Positions 1-8,384 of a DNA stretch of 64,000 bases are shown here, in pieces; position 1 is the first letter of the stretch, and each line of letters opens with the position of its first letter. The position numbers and the translations under genes were made by a program. Origin of the DNA: Vibrio hyugaensis (GTDB lineage Bacteria; Pseudomonadota; Gammaproteobacteria; Enterobacterales; Vibrionaceae); NCBI RefSeq assembly GCF_002906655.1, contig NZ_CP025795.1:868001-932000 (forward strand), given 5' to 3'. Below the pieces are notes generated by a model. The model was given only the letters and a program-made list of their open reading frames with translations. It searched no databases and was not told where the DNA came from.

Positions 1-1
1 A

Positions 2-3000
2 TCAACGGTCATTAACGGTACGGTTAATGTTCAAGTGAACCCTGTCGTTGAACCGGAAGACCTAACGGGACCGGTAGCGGATCAAACGCGTCTTCTTGTG
101 GAAGCGTCGGGTGGTGCTTCCACTGATGTGGTGCGTTCGGATACTCAAGGTCATATCGACTTTACCATTAACACGTCTGCTGGTGGTCAAACGGGTGCAA
201 ACATCATCAAATACCAAGAGTTTGATAACTCTTCAGACGAAGTTGTTACTCAGCTAGTGGTTCAGTTCAGCAATACTGACTCAGATATTTTGAATCAGTT
301 AGTCATTGTCGGTGCATCGAATGAAGGTGGGGGGCGTTGGACAATCACAGATGAGGAGAATTTCTCAATCATCGCCCCAGCAGGCTTGGATTTGACGCCA
401 AATGATGACTCTGATGATGGTGATAATGGCGGTTATTCATCTATCGGCTTAACTATCTATGCGCAAGTGAATGACTTGGGTGAGGACGCCATAGAAGAAG
501 ATGCAACGGTTACGCGTCAAACAGATATTACGCTTGAATTCCCGACGGATATTACGCCTCAAACGAGTGTAGCTGCGGAAATTGAACTTGATAACACGGT
601 TCAAATTGATGGCGATGAGGACAACATTGTCGACCTTGGTACTCAATTAGCGTCGAAAGTGAACACTATTAATGCGGATGGCGTGGAAGATGTGTTGACG
701 TTAGTGATTGACCCATCATCTGCGGGCGTTCCCCCTGGCCTCGTGATCGGTGGTACTGACCTTGATTTTGTTGATGGCAAGTATGTCTTCCAGGCGTCGA
801 TTGACGCGAGTGGGAACATCACCGGTTTAGACGGCCTTACTTTACGTGTAGCAGAAGACTGGGCGGGTGACTTTACCTTGCCAGTCTACTTCGTAACGAC
901 AGATACACAGTCGGGCGATGAAAACTCTACGCTTGAGTTTCTTCCTATTCAAATCTTGCCCGTTGCGGATGTTCCGGGCTCTTCCGGTGACCAGCCACTT
1001 GATAGTGATGTAACGCCAGATATCACGGTAGATATTACCGGCACACTTGGCCTAGATGCCAATAAGCAACCAGTTAATGACCTGAGCATTGATGTTCCAA
1101 CCAATGACGGTGTCGGGTACGAAGATGGTTTGATTCAACTGAACTTGAATATCGATTTTGCGGATAACCGAAACGGCATATTAGCAGGACGAGAAACGCT
1201 CACCAATGTCAAGTTGACGCTTGATGATACGACACTGGGTGAGTTTGTTGATTCGAGTGGTAATTCATTAGGCACAAGCGTCGAGTTCAGTGCAGCTGAA
1301 ATTGCAGCGGGAGCTTTGGATGAAGTGTTATTCAAGCCGAAAGAAAACTACCCGGTCGGTGGTGGTCAAAACACGGTTCAAATTAACATTGAAGGTGAGA
1401 TTACAGATACTGCCATCATTGACCAAACGACGTTGACAAATCCTGGTGACGATATTGATGTGCGAACCTTCAACGATAATGTGTCATTTGAAATCACACC
1501 AGTGGTTGATGACATTACGGTCAGTGGTGCCGATCCTACTCAGCCTATTGTTGTTACAGGTGATGAAGATACGCTTATTTCGTTGACGCAGTCAGGCTCT
1601 GGCGTATCTGTCAGCCTAAATGATAATGATGGCTCAGAGCAGTTCGTTTCCTTGAAGCTGACAGGTTTACCTACGGACTTTATTGTTACCTCTAGCTCTT
1701 CTGATTACACGGTGAAAAACAACGGTAGTGGTGAGTGGAGCATCCAGCTCAACGACCCAACACAAACGTCAGTTGACTTGGGTGCGATTCAAATACAGCC
1801 GCCTAAGAACTTTAGTGGTGAAGCGGATATTGGTATTACCGTCTTTACGCAAGAAGAATTGCTTAAAGTGCCGACAGAACACACTAATAGTTTCACTATT
1901 GTCATCAATCCAATTGGTGATGACGTTGACGTAAACCCAGACACTCTTGTTTCGGGTAACGAAGGTGAAGATATCGATATCAATGTCAACGCGCTTGTCG
2001 TCGACAATAAAGAATCGATTGGTGACGGTGGTACTTACCAAGAGAACGATCCTGAAACACTACGAGTAGAGATTTCGAACGTCCCTGATGGCGCAAGCTT
2101 ATCTTTGTCTGATGGCACAGCGTTTATCGATCAAGGCAGTGGTGTTTTTGTCCTAGAGATTGACGCTCAAGATTTGGATAAAGTGGTCTTTAACTCGGGC
2201 GATCGCAACGATAATTCATGGAATGGAACGCTAGAGTTTACAGTGCAAGCTGTAGACACTGGCTTAGATGGCAGCCAAAGCCTTGGCACGCCAAAACAGT
2301 TCGATGTGAATGTTGAAGTCGAAGCGGTTAATGACCGACCTGAATTCGTCAATACTGTCGATGTTGAAACGCCAGAAGATACCCCATTATTACTTGATGG
2401 GTTCAGTATTACCGATGTAGACGCTGTACTGGACGATCCAAATGCGGAATATGTGCTTAATGTTACTGTTGACAGCGGTACCTTGGAGCTCAACCCAACG
2501 CTCATCACTACCTACAATTTAACCGTGAGCGGTGATGGTACGGATTCAGTTGAGCTGAAAGGTACTGTAGCTGATCTAAACAATGCCATTGCAGATGGTC
2601 TGATTGAGTTCAATCCAGACCTGAACTTCTTTGGTGACGTTCAGGTAGACGTGACAGTAGATGACCAAGGCAATGAAGGTCTGGTGATTGGTGGGGTAGA
2701 TGACACCCTAAATACCAACAGCAGCAGCTTCAATATTGAAGTGACAGCGGTGAACGATACCCCAGAAACTACGCCAGTGACGCTACCGGATATTGAAGAA
2801 GACAGTGGTGTGTTCTCTATCTCTGAAGCGGATCTTATTGCCAATGCGACGGACGTAGAGAACGATAACTTAACGGTTAGCAATGTTCAGTTAACGGATC
2901 CGAGTACCGGCAGCATTAGCTTTAATAGCGGAACAGGCGAATGGGAATTCACCCCTGCACCAGACTATAACGGTCCAGTAGAAGTAACGTATACCATTAC

Positions 3001-5032
3001 CGATGATGGCACGACGGATGGCTCATCTGATCCTAAATCAGTCAATGGCAGTGCTTCGTTTAATGTTACAGAAGTCAATGATGCCCCAACAACGTCTGAA
3101 GTCACACTGACAGATGTAGCAGAAGACAGTCCAGCAATTGAGATTACTGAGGCTGAATTATTAGCGAATGCCTCTGATATTGAGAGCGACACGCTGACGG
3201 TAAGTAACGTTCAATTGGCAGACTCAAGTAGCGGCACGCTTGATTTCGATAGCAATACGGGTACGTGGTCATTCACTCCAGCGCCAGGCTATAACGGTAC
3301 GGTGAATCTGACGTATGACATTACTGATGATGGCACAACGAACGGCGCTTCTGACCCTCAAACGGTGCCAGGAACCGCAACCTTTGAAGTAACAGAAGTC
3401 AATGATACGCCGGTAACATCTGAAGTCACCTTAACCAGTACCGAAGAAGACGGTGGTGCGGTAACCATTACTGCTACCGAGTTGCTAAGCAACGCAAGTG
3501 ACCCTGAGGGCGATAACTTGACCATCAGCAACCTTGCGCTAGCGGACCCATCCATGGGTACCCTTACACCTGTGAATGCGACAGAATGGACGTTTGAGCC
3601 TGCGGCGGACTTTTTCGGTGACGTGAACTTTACTTACGAAATCACCGATGATGGAACCACCAATGGTGCACCAGACCCAATTACCATTGCGGGAACGGCT
3701 GTGCTGAATGTGGAAGCGACAAACGATGCGCCAGAAATTTCGGCAAATTCAGTTACCGACACAATCAGTGAGGCAGACGGTCAGAAAATCACTGGCATCA
3801 GCGTCAGTGACATTGACTTCACTGGTGCGCAAGCGAATGAAATCATGACAGTAACCTTAAGCGTAAGTGAAGGCGATGTTCGCGTTGAAGCGCCGACTAG
3901 CAGTGGTGTAACGGTTGGCAGCGGAATGGCGGGCGAAGTTATTCTGATGGGTACCCCTGGTGACATTAGTGCCGTTCTAGGAGCGACAGATGCTGCTGAG
4001 GGTGTATTCGTGGATGCAGGTGACGTAGACAGCGCGTCGATTACCCTTTCGGTAAAAGCGGAAGACAATGGTGTGTACTTCGAAAACACCGCAGGTACGG
4101 CACTTGAAGCGAATCAAGACTTCACCATTAATGTTACTCCAATGGCAGATGCACCGACGTTAGGTATTGATCCTCAGTTCAATTACATTCGCCAAATTGC
4201 CGCTAGCCAAACTGCGAGCAGCCAAGGCTTAGCGATTGTTGGCATTATGGCCGCGTTGACGGATATTGATGAAGTGTTGTCACTTGAGCTCTCTGGCGTG
4301 CCAAGCAGCGCAGCAGTGACCAGTGGTGTGTCTCCTTCAAATATCACTTTTGACGGTACGACATGGTCAGTGCCAGCCGATGAAATTGATACATTGGAAA
4401 TCATTGCGACCGACACCAATGTGGGCATTGATATTGGTTCGCATGATATTACGCTGACGGCAATTTCAACAGAGACGAACGGTGATGAAGCGCAATCTTC
4501 TTCTATTCAAATCAGCTTAGAAGTGACAGACGACAACGATGATATCAACCAATCAACGGCAACGGACGACAGTTACTTAGTTGGCGGCGATACGGGTATT
4601 AACCTAACGGGTGGTGATGGAGATGACCTCATTGTCGGTGGCGATGGCAATGATACTCTGATCGGCGGTTTAGGTTCTGACATCTTAACCGGTGGTGACG
4701 GTAGCGATATCTTCAAGTGGACGTTGGATTCTGTTGATGAGGGAGCAGTGGATACGATCACTGACTTCACAGTGAATGAAGACATGATCGACTTACGCGA
4801 AGTGATCTCGGATCTGAATAGCCCGATGGTAGATATGGATGATTTGTTAGGCCACATCTCAGCGGATTATGATGCAGCGACAGAAGCAGTATCGCTGAAC
4901 ATCACTACCGATGCGAATGTACACCAAACCATTGTGGTTGAGCACCTAGGTGACACGATTGATTTTAACGGCTTGAGCTCGAATGAAATCGTTGAATCAT
5001 TACTCAACAATAATATACTGTCTAACGGTTAA
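2..5032 (+). CDS. Giant secreted adhesin with cadherin/VCBS-like repeats and RTX tail (5' truncated by window)
   Basis: The reading frame is open from base 2, so the start lies upstream and only the last roughly 1,676 codons are present. The protein is acidic and rich in Asp, Thr, Gly and Val, with many repeats ending in NDxP-type linkers typical of VCBS, cadherin-like and Ig-like domains. Three near-identical repeats of about 108 residues lie at 2753-3721. Four glycine/aspartate nonapeptides of the RTX type (GGDGDDLIV, GGDGNDTLI and relatives) lie at 4610-4717. They are followed by a roughly 105-residue tail resembling the type I secretion target domain of the VCA0849 subclass. By family knowledge it should leave the cell through an ABC/MFP/TolC exporter, fold on calcium, and act in surface attachment or biofilm. 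The substrate is unknown. No exporter genes are in the window. A strong terminator follows the stop. Confidence 0.9.
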   Translation, partial: STVINGTVNVQVNPVVEPEDLTGPVADQTRLLVEASGGASTDVVRSDTQGHIDFTINTSAGGQTGANIIKYQEFDNSSDEVVTQLVVQFSNTDSDILNQLVIVGASNEGGGRWTITDEENFSIIAPAGLDLTPNDDSDDGDNGGYSSIGLTIYAQVNDLGEDAIEEDATVTRQTDITLEFPTDITPQTSVAAEIELDNTVQIDGDEDNIVDLGTQLASKVNTINADGVEDVLTLVIDPSSAGVPPGLVIGGTDLDFVDGKYVFQASIDASGNITGLDGLTLRVAEDWAGDFTLPVYFVTTDTQSGDENSTLEFLPIQILPVADVPGSSGDQPLDSDVTPDITVDITGTLGLDANKQPVNDLSIDVPTNDGVGYEDGLIQLNLNIDFADNRNGILAGRETLTNVKLTLDDTTLGEFVDSSGNSLGTSVEFSAAEIAAGALDEVLFKPKENYPVGGGQNTVQINIEGEITDTAIIDQTTLTNPGDDIDVRTFNDNVSFEITPVVDDITVSGADPTQPIVVTGDEDTLISLTQSGSGVSVSLNDNDGSEQFVSLKLTGLPTDFIVTSSSSDYTVKNNGSGEWSIQLNDPTQTSVDLGAIQIQPPKNFSGEADIGITVFTQEELLKVPTEHTNSFTIVINPIGDDVDVNPDTLVSGNEGEDIDINVNALVVDNKESIGDGGTYQENDPETLRVEISNVPDGASLSLSDGTAFIDQGSGVFVLEIDAQDLDKVVFNSGDRNDNSWNGTLEFTVQAVDTGLDGSQSLGTPKQFDVNVEVEAVNDRPEFVNTVDVETPEDTPLLLDGFSITDVDAVLDDPNAEYVLNVTVDSGTLELNPTLITTYNLTVSGDGTDSVELKGTVADLNNAIADGLIEFNPDLNFFGDVQVDVTVDDQGNEGLVIGGVDDTLNTNSSSFNIEVTAVNDTPETTPVTLPDIEEDSGVFSISEADLIANATDVENDNLTVSNVQLTDPSTGSISFNSGTGEWEFTPAPDYNGPVEVTYTITDDGTTDGSSDPKSVNGSASFNVTEVNDAPTTSEVTLTDVAEDSPAIEITEAELLANASDIESDTLTVSNVQLADSSSGTLDFDSNTGTWSFTPAPGYNGTVNLTYDITDDGTTNGASDPQTVPGTATFEVTEVNDTPVTSEVTLTSTEEDGGAVTITATELLSNASDPEGDNLTISNLALADPSMGTLTPVNATEWTFEPAADFFGDVNFTYEITDDGTTNGAPDPITIAGTAVLNVEATNDAPEISANSVTDTISEADGQKITGISVSDIDFTGAQANEIMTVTLSVSEGDVRVEAPTSSGVTVGSGMAGEVILMGTPGDISAVLGATDAAEGVFVDAGDVDSASITLSVKAEDNGVYFENTAGTALEANQDFTINVTPMADAPTLGIDPQFNYIRQIAASQTASSQGLAIVGIMAALTDIDEVLSLELSGVPSSAAVTSGVSPSNITFDGTTWSVPADEIDTLEIIATDTNVGIDIGSHDITLTAISTETNGDEAQSSSIQISLEVTDDNDDINQSTATDDSYLVGGDTGINLTGGDGDDLIVGGDGNDTLIGGLGSDILTGGDGSDIFKWTLDSVDEGAVDTITDFTVNEDMIDLREVISDLNSPMVDMDDLLGHISADYDAATEAVSLNITTDANVHQTIVVEHLGDTIDFNGLSSNEIVESLLNNNILSNG
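2753..3721 (+). repeat. Three tandem cadherin-like repeats of 324, 324 and 321 bp
   Basis: The repeat units begin at 2753, 3077 and 3401 with codons for Asn-Asp-(Thr/Ala)-Pro. Each continues through a glutamate/aspartate-rich strand, an Asn-Ala-(Thr/Ser)-Asp motif, a Trp-x-Phe-x-Pro-Ala motif and an Asp-Asp-Gly-Thr-Thr motif. The in-frame period of 107-108 codons and the high similarity suggest recent amplification within the adhesin. Copy number may differ between strains. Confidence 0.85.
4610..4717 (+). repeat. RTX nonapeptide repeats (calcium-binding beta-roll)
   Basis: Four 27-bp units encode GGxGxDxLx nonapeptides: GGDGDDLIV, GGDGNDTLI, GGLGSDILT and GGDGSDIFK. In this family the units bind calcium and form a beta-roll just before the C-terminal secretion signal. 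Confidence 0.9.
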
Positions 5033-5045
5033 AAGTGCATAAAGC

Positions 5046-5082
5046 AAAAGCGCGATAGCTCAAAGAGTCATCGCGCTTTTTA
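5046..5082 (+). terminator. Rho-independent terminator of the adhesin gene
   Basis: An 11-bp perfect stem (5046-5056 pairing with 5070-5080), built around GCGCGAT/ATCGCGC, is flanked by A and T runs and begins 14 bases after the stop codon. Confidence 0.85.
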
Positions 5083-5162
5083 GTATCTGAAACATACCCA
5101 CACTAAAGTGAGCTAGAAGTATTTTCGGGTTAGCTTTAATCAATAAGGTGGATTTGAGAGAT

Positions 5163-5462
5163 TTAAACGTGGATATCAAGTAGACTGCCGATCACTTCAT
5201 TATTTCTATCGACAACAGACGCACCAATTCGGTTGTAACTTGCCGCTTGAGTCAAGTTAACTAAAGGTTCGATTGCATTGGAAGAGGTGTCAGAGTCTGG
5301 AGTATTGAATGAGAGATCGGAATCTTTGATTAATTCAACCTTGTTGAAGTCAAGGTCGTTCTCTTTAACAAAGTCTTTTTGTATATCATGCGCAGCATCT
5401 TCAGTCATCTTTTGCGATAGCTGAATCATTTGGTATCCGGATTGAACCCCTGATATTGGCAT
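5163..5462 (-). CDS. Small conserved-type protein of unknown function (99 aa)
   Basis: The product is a soluble acidic 99-residue protein with no signal peptide or membrane segment. It begins MPISGVQSGYQMIQLSQ and ends with a distinct segment, NRIGASVVDRNNEVIGSLLDI. The amphipathic start and the NRIGAS-type C-terminus recall small flagellar- or chemotaxis-annotated proteins of vibrios, but this is only an impression and I do not assign a function. It lies antisense and downstream of the adhesin, with its own upstream region. A GAGAG purine run sits shortly before the ATG. The biased amino-acid composition and absence of an opposing gene make it a plausible real gene. Confidence 0.6.
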   Translation of the reverse strand: MPISGVQSGYQMIQLSQKMTEDAAHDIQKDFVKENDLDFNKVELIKDSDLSFNTPDSDTSSNAIEPLVNLTQAASYNRIGASVVDRNNEVIGSLLDIHV

Positions 5463-5543
5463 GCTGCGTCTCTCACTTGATATGCTTTTACTAGCATAGG
5501 AAGTGTTGCAAATTCATGCAAGTGCTTTTGTTAAACGGCTTGA

Positions 5544-5705
5544 TTAAGCAAACAGTTTTGAAAGCATTTCACGTTCTTCATTCGACAAGAGTGGGCTTTC
5601 TTTCTTATTCAATGAATGACTAATGTCACCTTGAAGCGACTTTAATTGACTCGCCGTCAGATCATTAATCTTCTGTCTTAGTTCATTAAACTGTTGAGTA
5701 GTCAT
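5544..5705 (-). CDS. Small charged helical protein of unknown function (53 aa)
   Basis: The frame is open up to 5741, but I choose the ATG at 5705 because a strong Shine-Dalgarno sequence (AGGGAGG) stands five bases before it. The 53-residue product begins MTTQQFNELRQKINDL and is predicted to be helical, rich in Gln, Lys, Leu and Glu, with no membrane segment or cysteine. It may dimerise through its N-terminal heptad-like pattern. I do not recognise the family. It is on the same strand as the 99-aa gene below it, 81 bases apart. Confidence 0.6.
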   Translation of the reverse strand: MTTQQFNELRQKINDLTASQLKSLQGDISHSLNKKESPLLSNEEREMLSKLFA

Positions 5706-5890
5706 CTCGACCTCCCTACATTTCTTGGGCTTCTCCTTCATCCACCCACCTCAGTGACCTCCATGGTCACAATCAAACACTGTTCTAATACGTTTAGATT
5801 AGATTTTGAGCGGTGTTTTTTTGTCCGAGTAATGTCAGTAAGCGTCAAATAGCTTGTAAGACTTTTGTTATAGATAAATGGCGTAATCAT

Positions 5891-5919
5891 AAAGGGGTAG
5901 AATCATAGTCTACCCCTTT
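5891..5919 (-). terminator. Stem-loop terminator downstream of yccS
   Basis: An 11-bp perfect inverted repeat (AAAGGGGTAGA with TCTACCCCTTT, 7-base loop) begins 18 bases beyond the yccS stop. The T-run after the stem is short on the minus strand. Confidence 0.7.
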
Positions 5920-5937
5920 AAACACAGCCAGAAAGAG

Positions 5938-8091
5938 TTAGTTCACACGAACGGCAAACTTAGATGCAAGTGAATGCAGTTCCGGTAACATACGGTAGAT
6001 AAGGTGCAGCTGCTGAAGCACCATGCGGGCTGAGTGATCGTCTTCGTCTCGCCACTCGTTCAAGCGTTGCTCTATGTTCGTATCGTCAATCGAAGACAAA
6101 TCACACTCTTCACAATGTTGATGCAACTGTTGGTGAAGTACGTCTAAGTGCTGGTGGATACAACGGTGTGCATCGAGTACCAGCTGATGGATAGCCTCGT
6201 CTTCAATTCTCGTGCGGTGTGCGCCTAATGCTGAGATATAACTGAGCATCGCATGATTAAGTGTCAAGAAACGGAAACTTTCGTCTACCGCAGTGCGGTA
6301 CTTGCCGGGTTCCGCCAACATAGTACTGATAGCGGAAGATAGGTTTGCATCATTGTTGTGCGCTTGACGACGAGCAATACGGTAGCTGAGGTTGTCTTTT
6401 TTGCCAATGCGGTACTGGCCAATGATCTGCCCGAGATATTGCTTATTCGCGTCAATGGCATCAGACATCACTTTATGTAAGCGTTTAGACTGCCAGTCTG
6501 GCAGAATCACCAGAACCGCCCCGACTGCTAACACACAGCCAATCAAGGTATCTGCGAGGCGAGGGAGAACAACGGCATAACCTTCGCCCAATTGATTGAA
6601 TAAGAACAGTACCAGTAAAGTAATAAAACCCGTCGCGTAGCCGTAATTATTTATGCGGAAAGCAAAGAACATCACGCCCGACACTACAATGAACACCAAT
6701 TGGCTTTCTTGGGACGGGAAGAAGGTTAGCAACGGAACGCCGATCAGCAACCCGGTCAACGTACCAACCACACGAGCAGTGAGCTTTTGTCTGGTCGCGC
6801 TGTAGTTCGGCTGACACACGAATAAGGTGGTCAACAGAATCCAGTAACCGCGGTCGATATCAAACGCTTGAATGATTCCGTAACCTGCCGTCAACGCAAT
6901 CGACATGCGTAGTGCATGACGGAACAACATCGAGTCTTTGTGTAAGTTAGCTGCAATACGTTGCCACATCGCCTTGAAAGTGTGTGGGTTGGTGTCGTCG
7001 AGCACATCTTCTTCTAAGCGTTCAGCATCTGGGTTGTTGATGTTGCTAAGCTGCTTTTCAACGGTCGCTAGGTTGTTGAATAAATAAGTCAATTGAGCCA
7101 ATAGTCGTTTCCAGTGGCTTTGCTGCTGATCTTCCAAATAACCCAATGCGTTTTGCAGTTCCGCTAAAGCCAGAATCGATTGGTCAGTGTGGGTGTATTC
7201 GTTACCCAAACGGATCGCATGGGCTATATCCCGACACGCTTGCGCTTGTGACTCAAGCAAGTATTTAAAGCGGAACAGGACATCGGAACGCTCGAACTCT
7301 GTCGCAAGATCTTGGTATCGATAGTGGCTTGAGCTGACGCGCTCATGGATATCTTGTGCGATAAAGTAAATGTTCAAGAAGCGGTCGCTCGGGCCGTCAA
7401 TATGACCACGCTTAGAGCGGCTTAACAACGTCGCTTTACATGCGTTGAGTGCATTTACGGTTGCGGCATTAAGTTTCGCCGCCTCGATACGCATTGGTTG
7501 TGGCGTAAGATTCGTGACTGGATGAAATAGTTTTGCTTTGGCGTCTAGGTAGTTTGCGATTTGTAAGAAGACGGTCGCGAGGCTTTGTTGAACCGGCTGA
7601 AGTGGCCAGAACATCTGCCAAATCATCGACATAAAGTAATACCAAGCTGCGCCTGTTAACAACAAAAGTGGTTGGAACCAAATGTTGGTACTTTCGTGTG
7701 CTCCGAGCATGGTGTAGATCGCGATAAGCAAAGAACCAAAAGCGATGCTGGCGTATTTGGGGCCAATAGCGCCTAACATGATAAAGCCGAAGGTCGAGAC
7801 AAACAGCCCGATAGCAAATGCCCATGGTGTGTCAAACAATATCTCTATAGAGAATGCGGCGACGGCAAAACAGATGAATGTGATAATTAATGCCTTAATC
7901 CTACCTGTAAAACTATCATCACTTTCTGCCAAAGCAGCGGCTATGACACCTAAGATAAGCGGTGTAATCAGCGTATTTTGTCCGTAATACCAAGCAGGGA
8001 TCACTACACCAAGTAAGGTGATCAAAATAAGAATGCTGTAGTTGATGGTTTTGTTTGCCCAATAGAGGCGAAGTTTTAAAGCAGCTTGCAC
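5938..8091 (-). CDS. yccS: YccS/YhfK family inner-membrane protein (FUSC-like)
   Basis: The 717-residue polytopic membrane protein matches the YccS family in length and layout. An N-terminal block of hydrophobic helices (about residues 18-160) is followed by a large helical soluble region, then a second membrane block (about 390-530) that begins MLFRHALRMSIALTAGYG and contains the CQPNYSATRQKLTARVVGT segment typical of fusaric-acid-resistance-like (FUSC) proteins. A C-terminal cytoplasmic domain follows. FUSC proteins are suspected efflux components, but the YccS substrate is unknown. The nearby helD and mgsA reproduce the enterobacterial neighbourhood, supporting orthology. The upstream 293-bp gap must hold divergent promoters for yccS and helD. 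Confidence 0.88.
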   Translation of the reverse strand: MQAALKLRLYWANKTINYSILILITLLGVVIPAWYYGQNTLITPLILGVIAAALAESDDSFTGRIKALIITFICFAVAAFSIEILFDTPWAFAIGLFVSTFGFIMLGAIGPKYASIAFGSLLIAIYTMLGAHESTNIWFQPLLLLTGAAWYYFMSMIWQMFWPLQPVQQSLATVFLQIANYLDAKAKLFHPVTNLTPQPMRIEAAKLNAATVNALNACKATLLSRSKRGHIDGPSDRFLNIYFIAQDIHERVSSSHYRYQDLATEFERSDVLFRFKYLLESQAQACRDIAHAIRLGNEYTHTDQSILALAELQNALGYLEDQQQSHWKRLLAQLTYLFNNLATVEKQLSNINNPDAERLEEDVLDDTNPHTFKAMWQRIAANLHKDSMLFRHALRMSIALTAGYGIIQAFDIDRGYWILLTTLFVCQPNYSATRQKLTARVVGTLTGLLIGVPLLTFFPSQESQLVFIVVSGVMFFAFRINNYGYATGFITLLVLFLFNQLGEGYAVVLPRLADTLIGCVLAVGAVLVILPDWQSKRLHKVMSDAIDANKQYLGQIIGQYRIGKKDNLSYRIARRQAHNNDANLSSAISTMLAEPGKYRTAVDESFRFLTLNHAMLSYISALGAHRTRIEDEAIHQLVLDAHRCIHQHLDVLHQQLHQHCEECDLSSIDDTNIEQRLNEWRDEDDHSARMVLQQLHLIYRMLPELHSLASKFAVRVN

Positions 8092-8384
8092 AATGCGCCT
8101 TTCGTTGCCGGTGGAAAACGAGAGAATTTTAACAAACTCACTATAACGCGTTTATGACCTAATTTAATAAAAATCGTCAATTGGTCAGGAAATCAACAGA
8201 ATTGTCATTGACTTACCGAGTGAGTATTACAAAGGAACCACAACCCTTGTTCACAAATTCAACAGTAATGTGAATTTTAATTAAGAATACAGACAGAAGG
8301 TGATTTGTGCTTCATCCATCGCTACAATTTAACCGTCTAAAATGATATAAAACGGGAACTTCTATATCAAAAGGCGCACCTTTC

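Noticed and set aside
2167..4857. Many antisense open frames within the adhesin gene
   Set aside because: These are shadows of the Asp/Thr/Gly-rich coding strand, with Ser/Val-rich composition and no ribosome sites.
5754..5770. GTGACC/GGTCAC inverted repeat upstream of the 53-aa gene
   Set aside because: Only six base pairs with a 5-base spacer; not distinguishable from chance.
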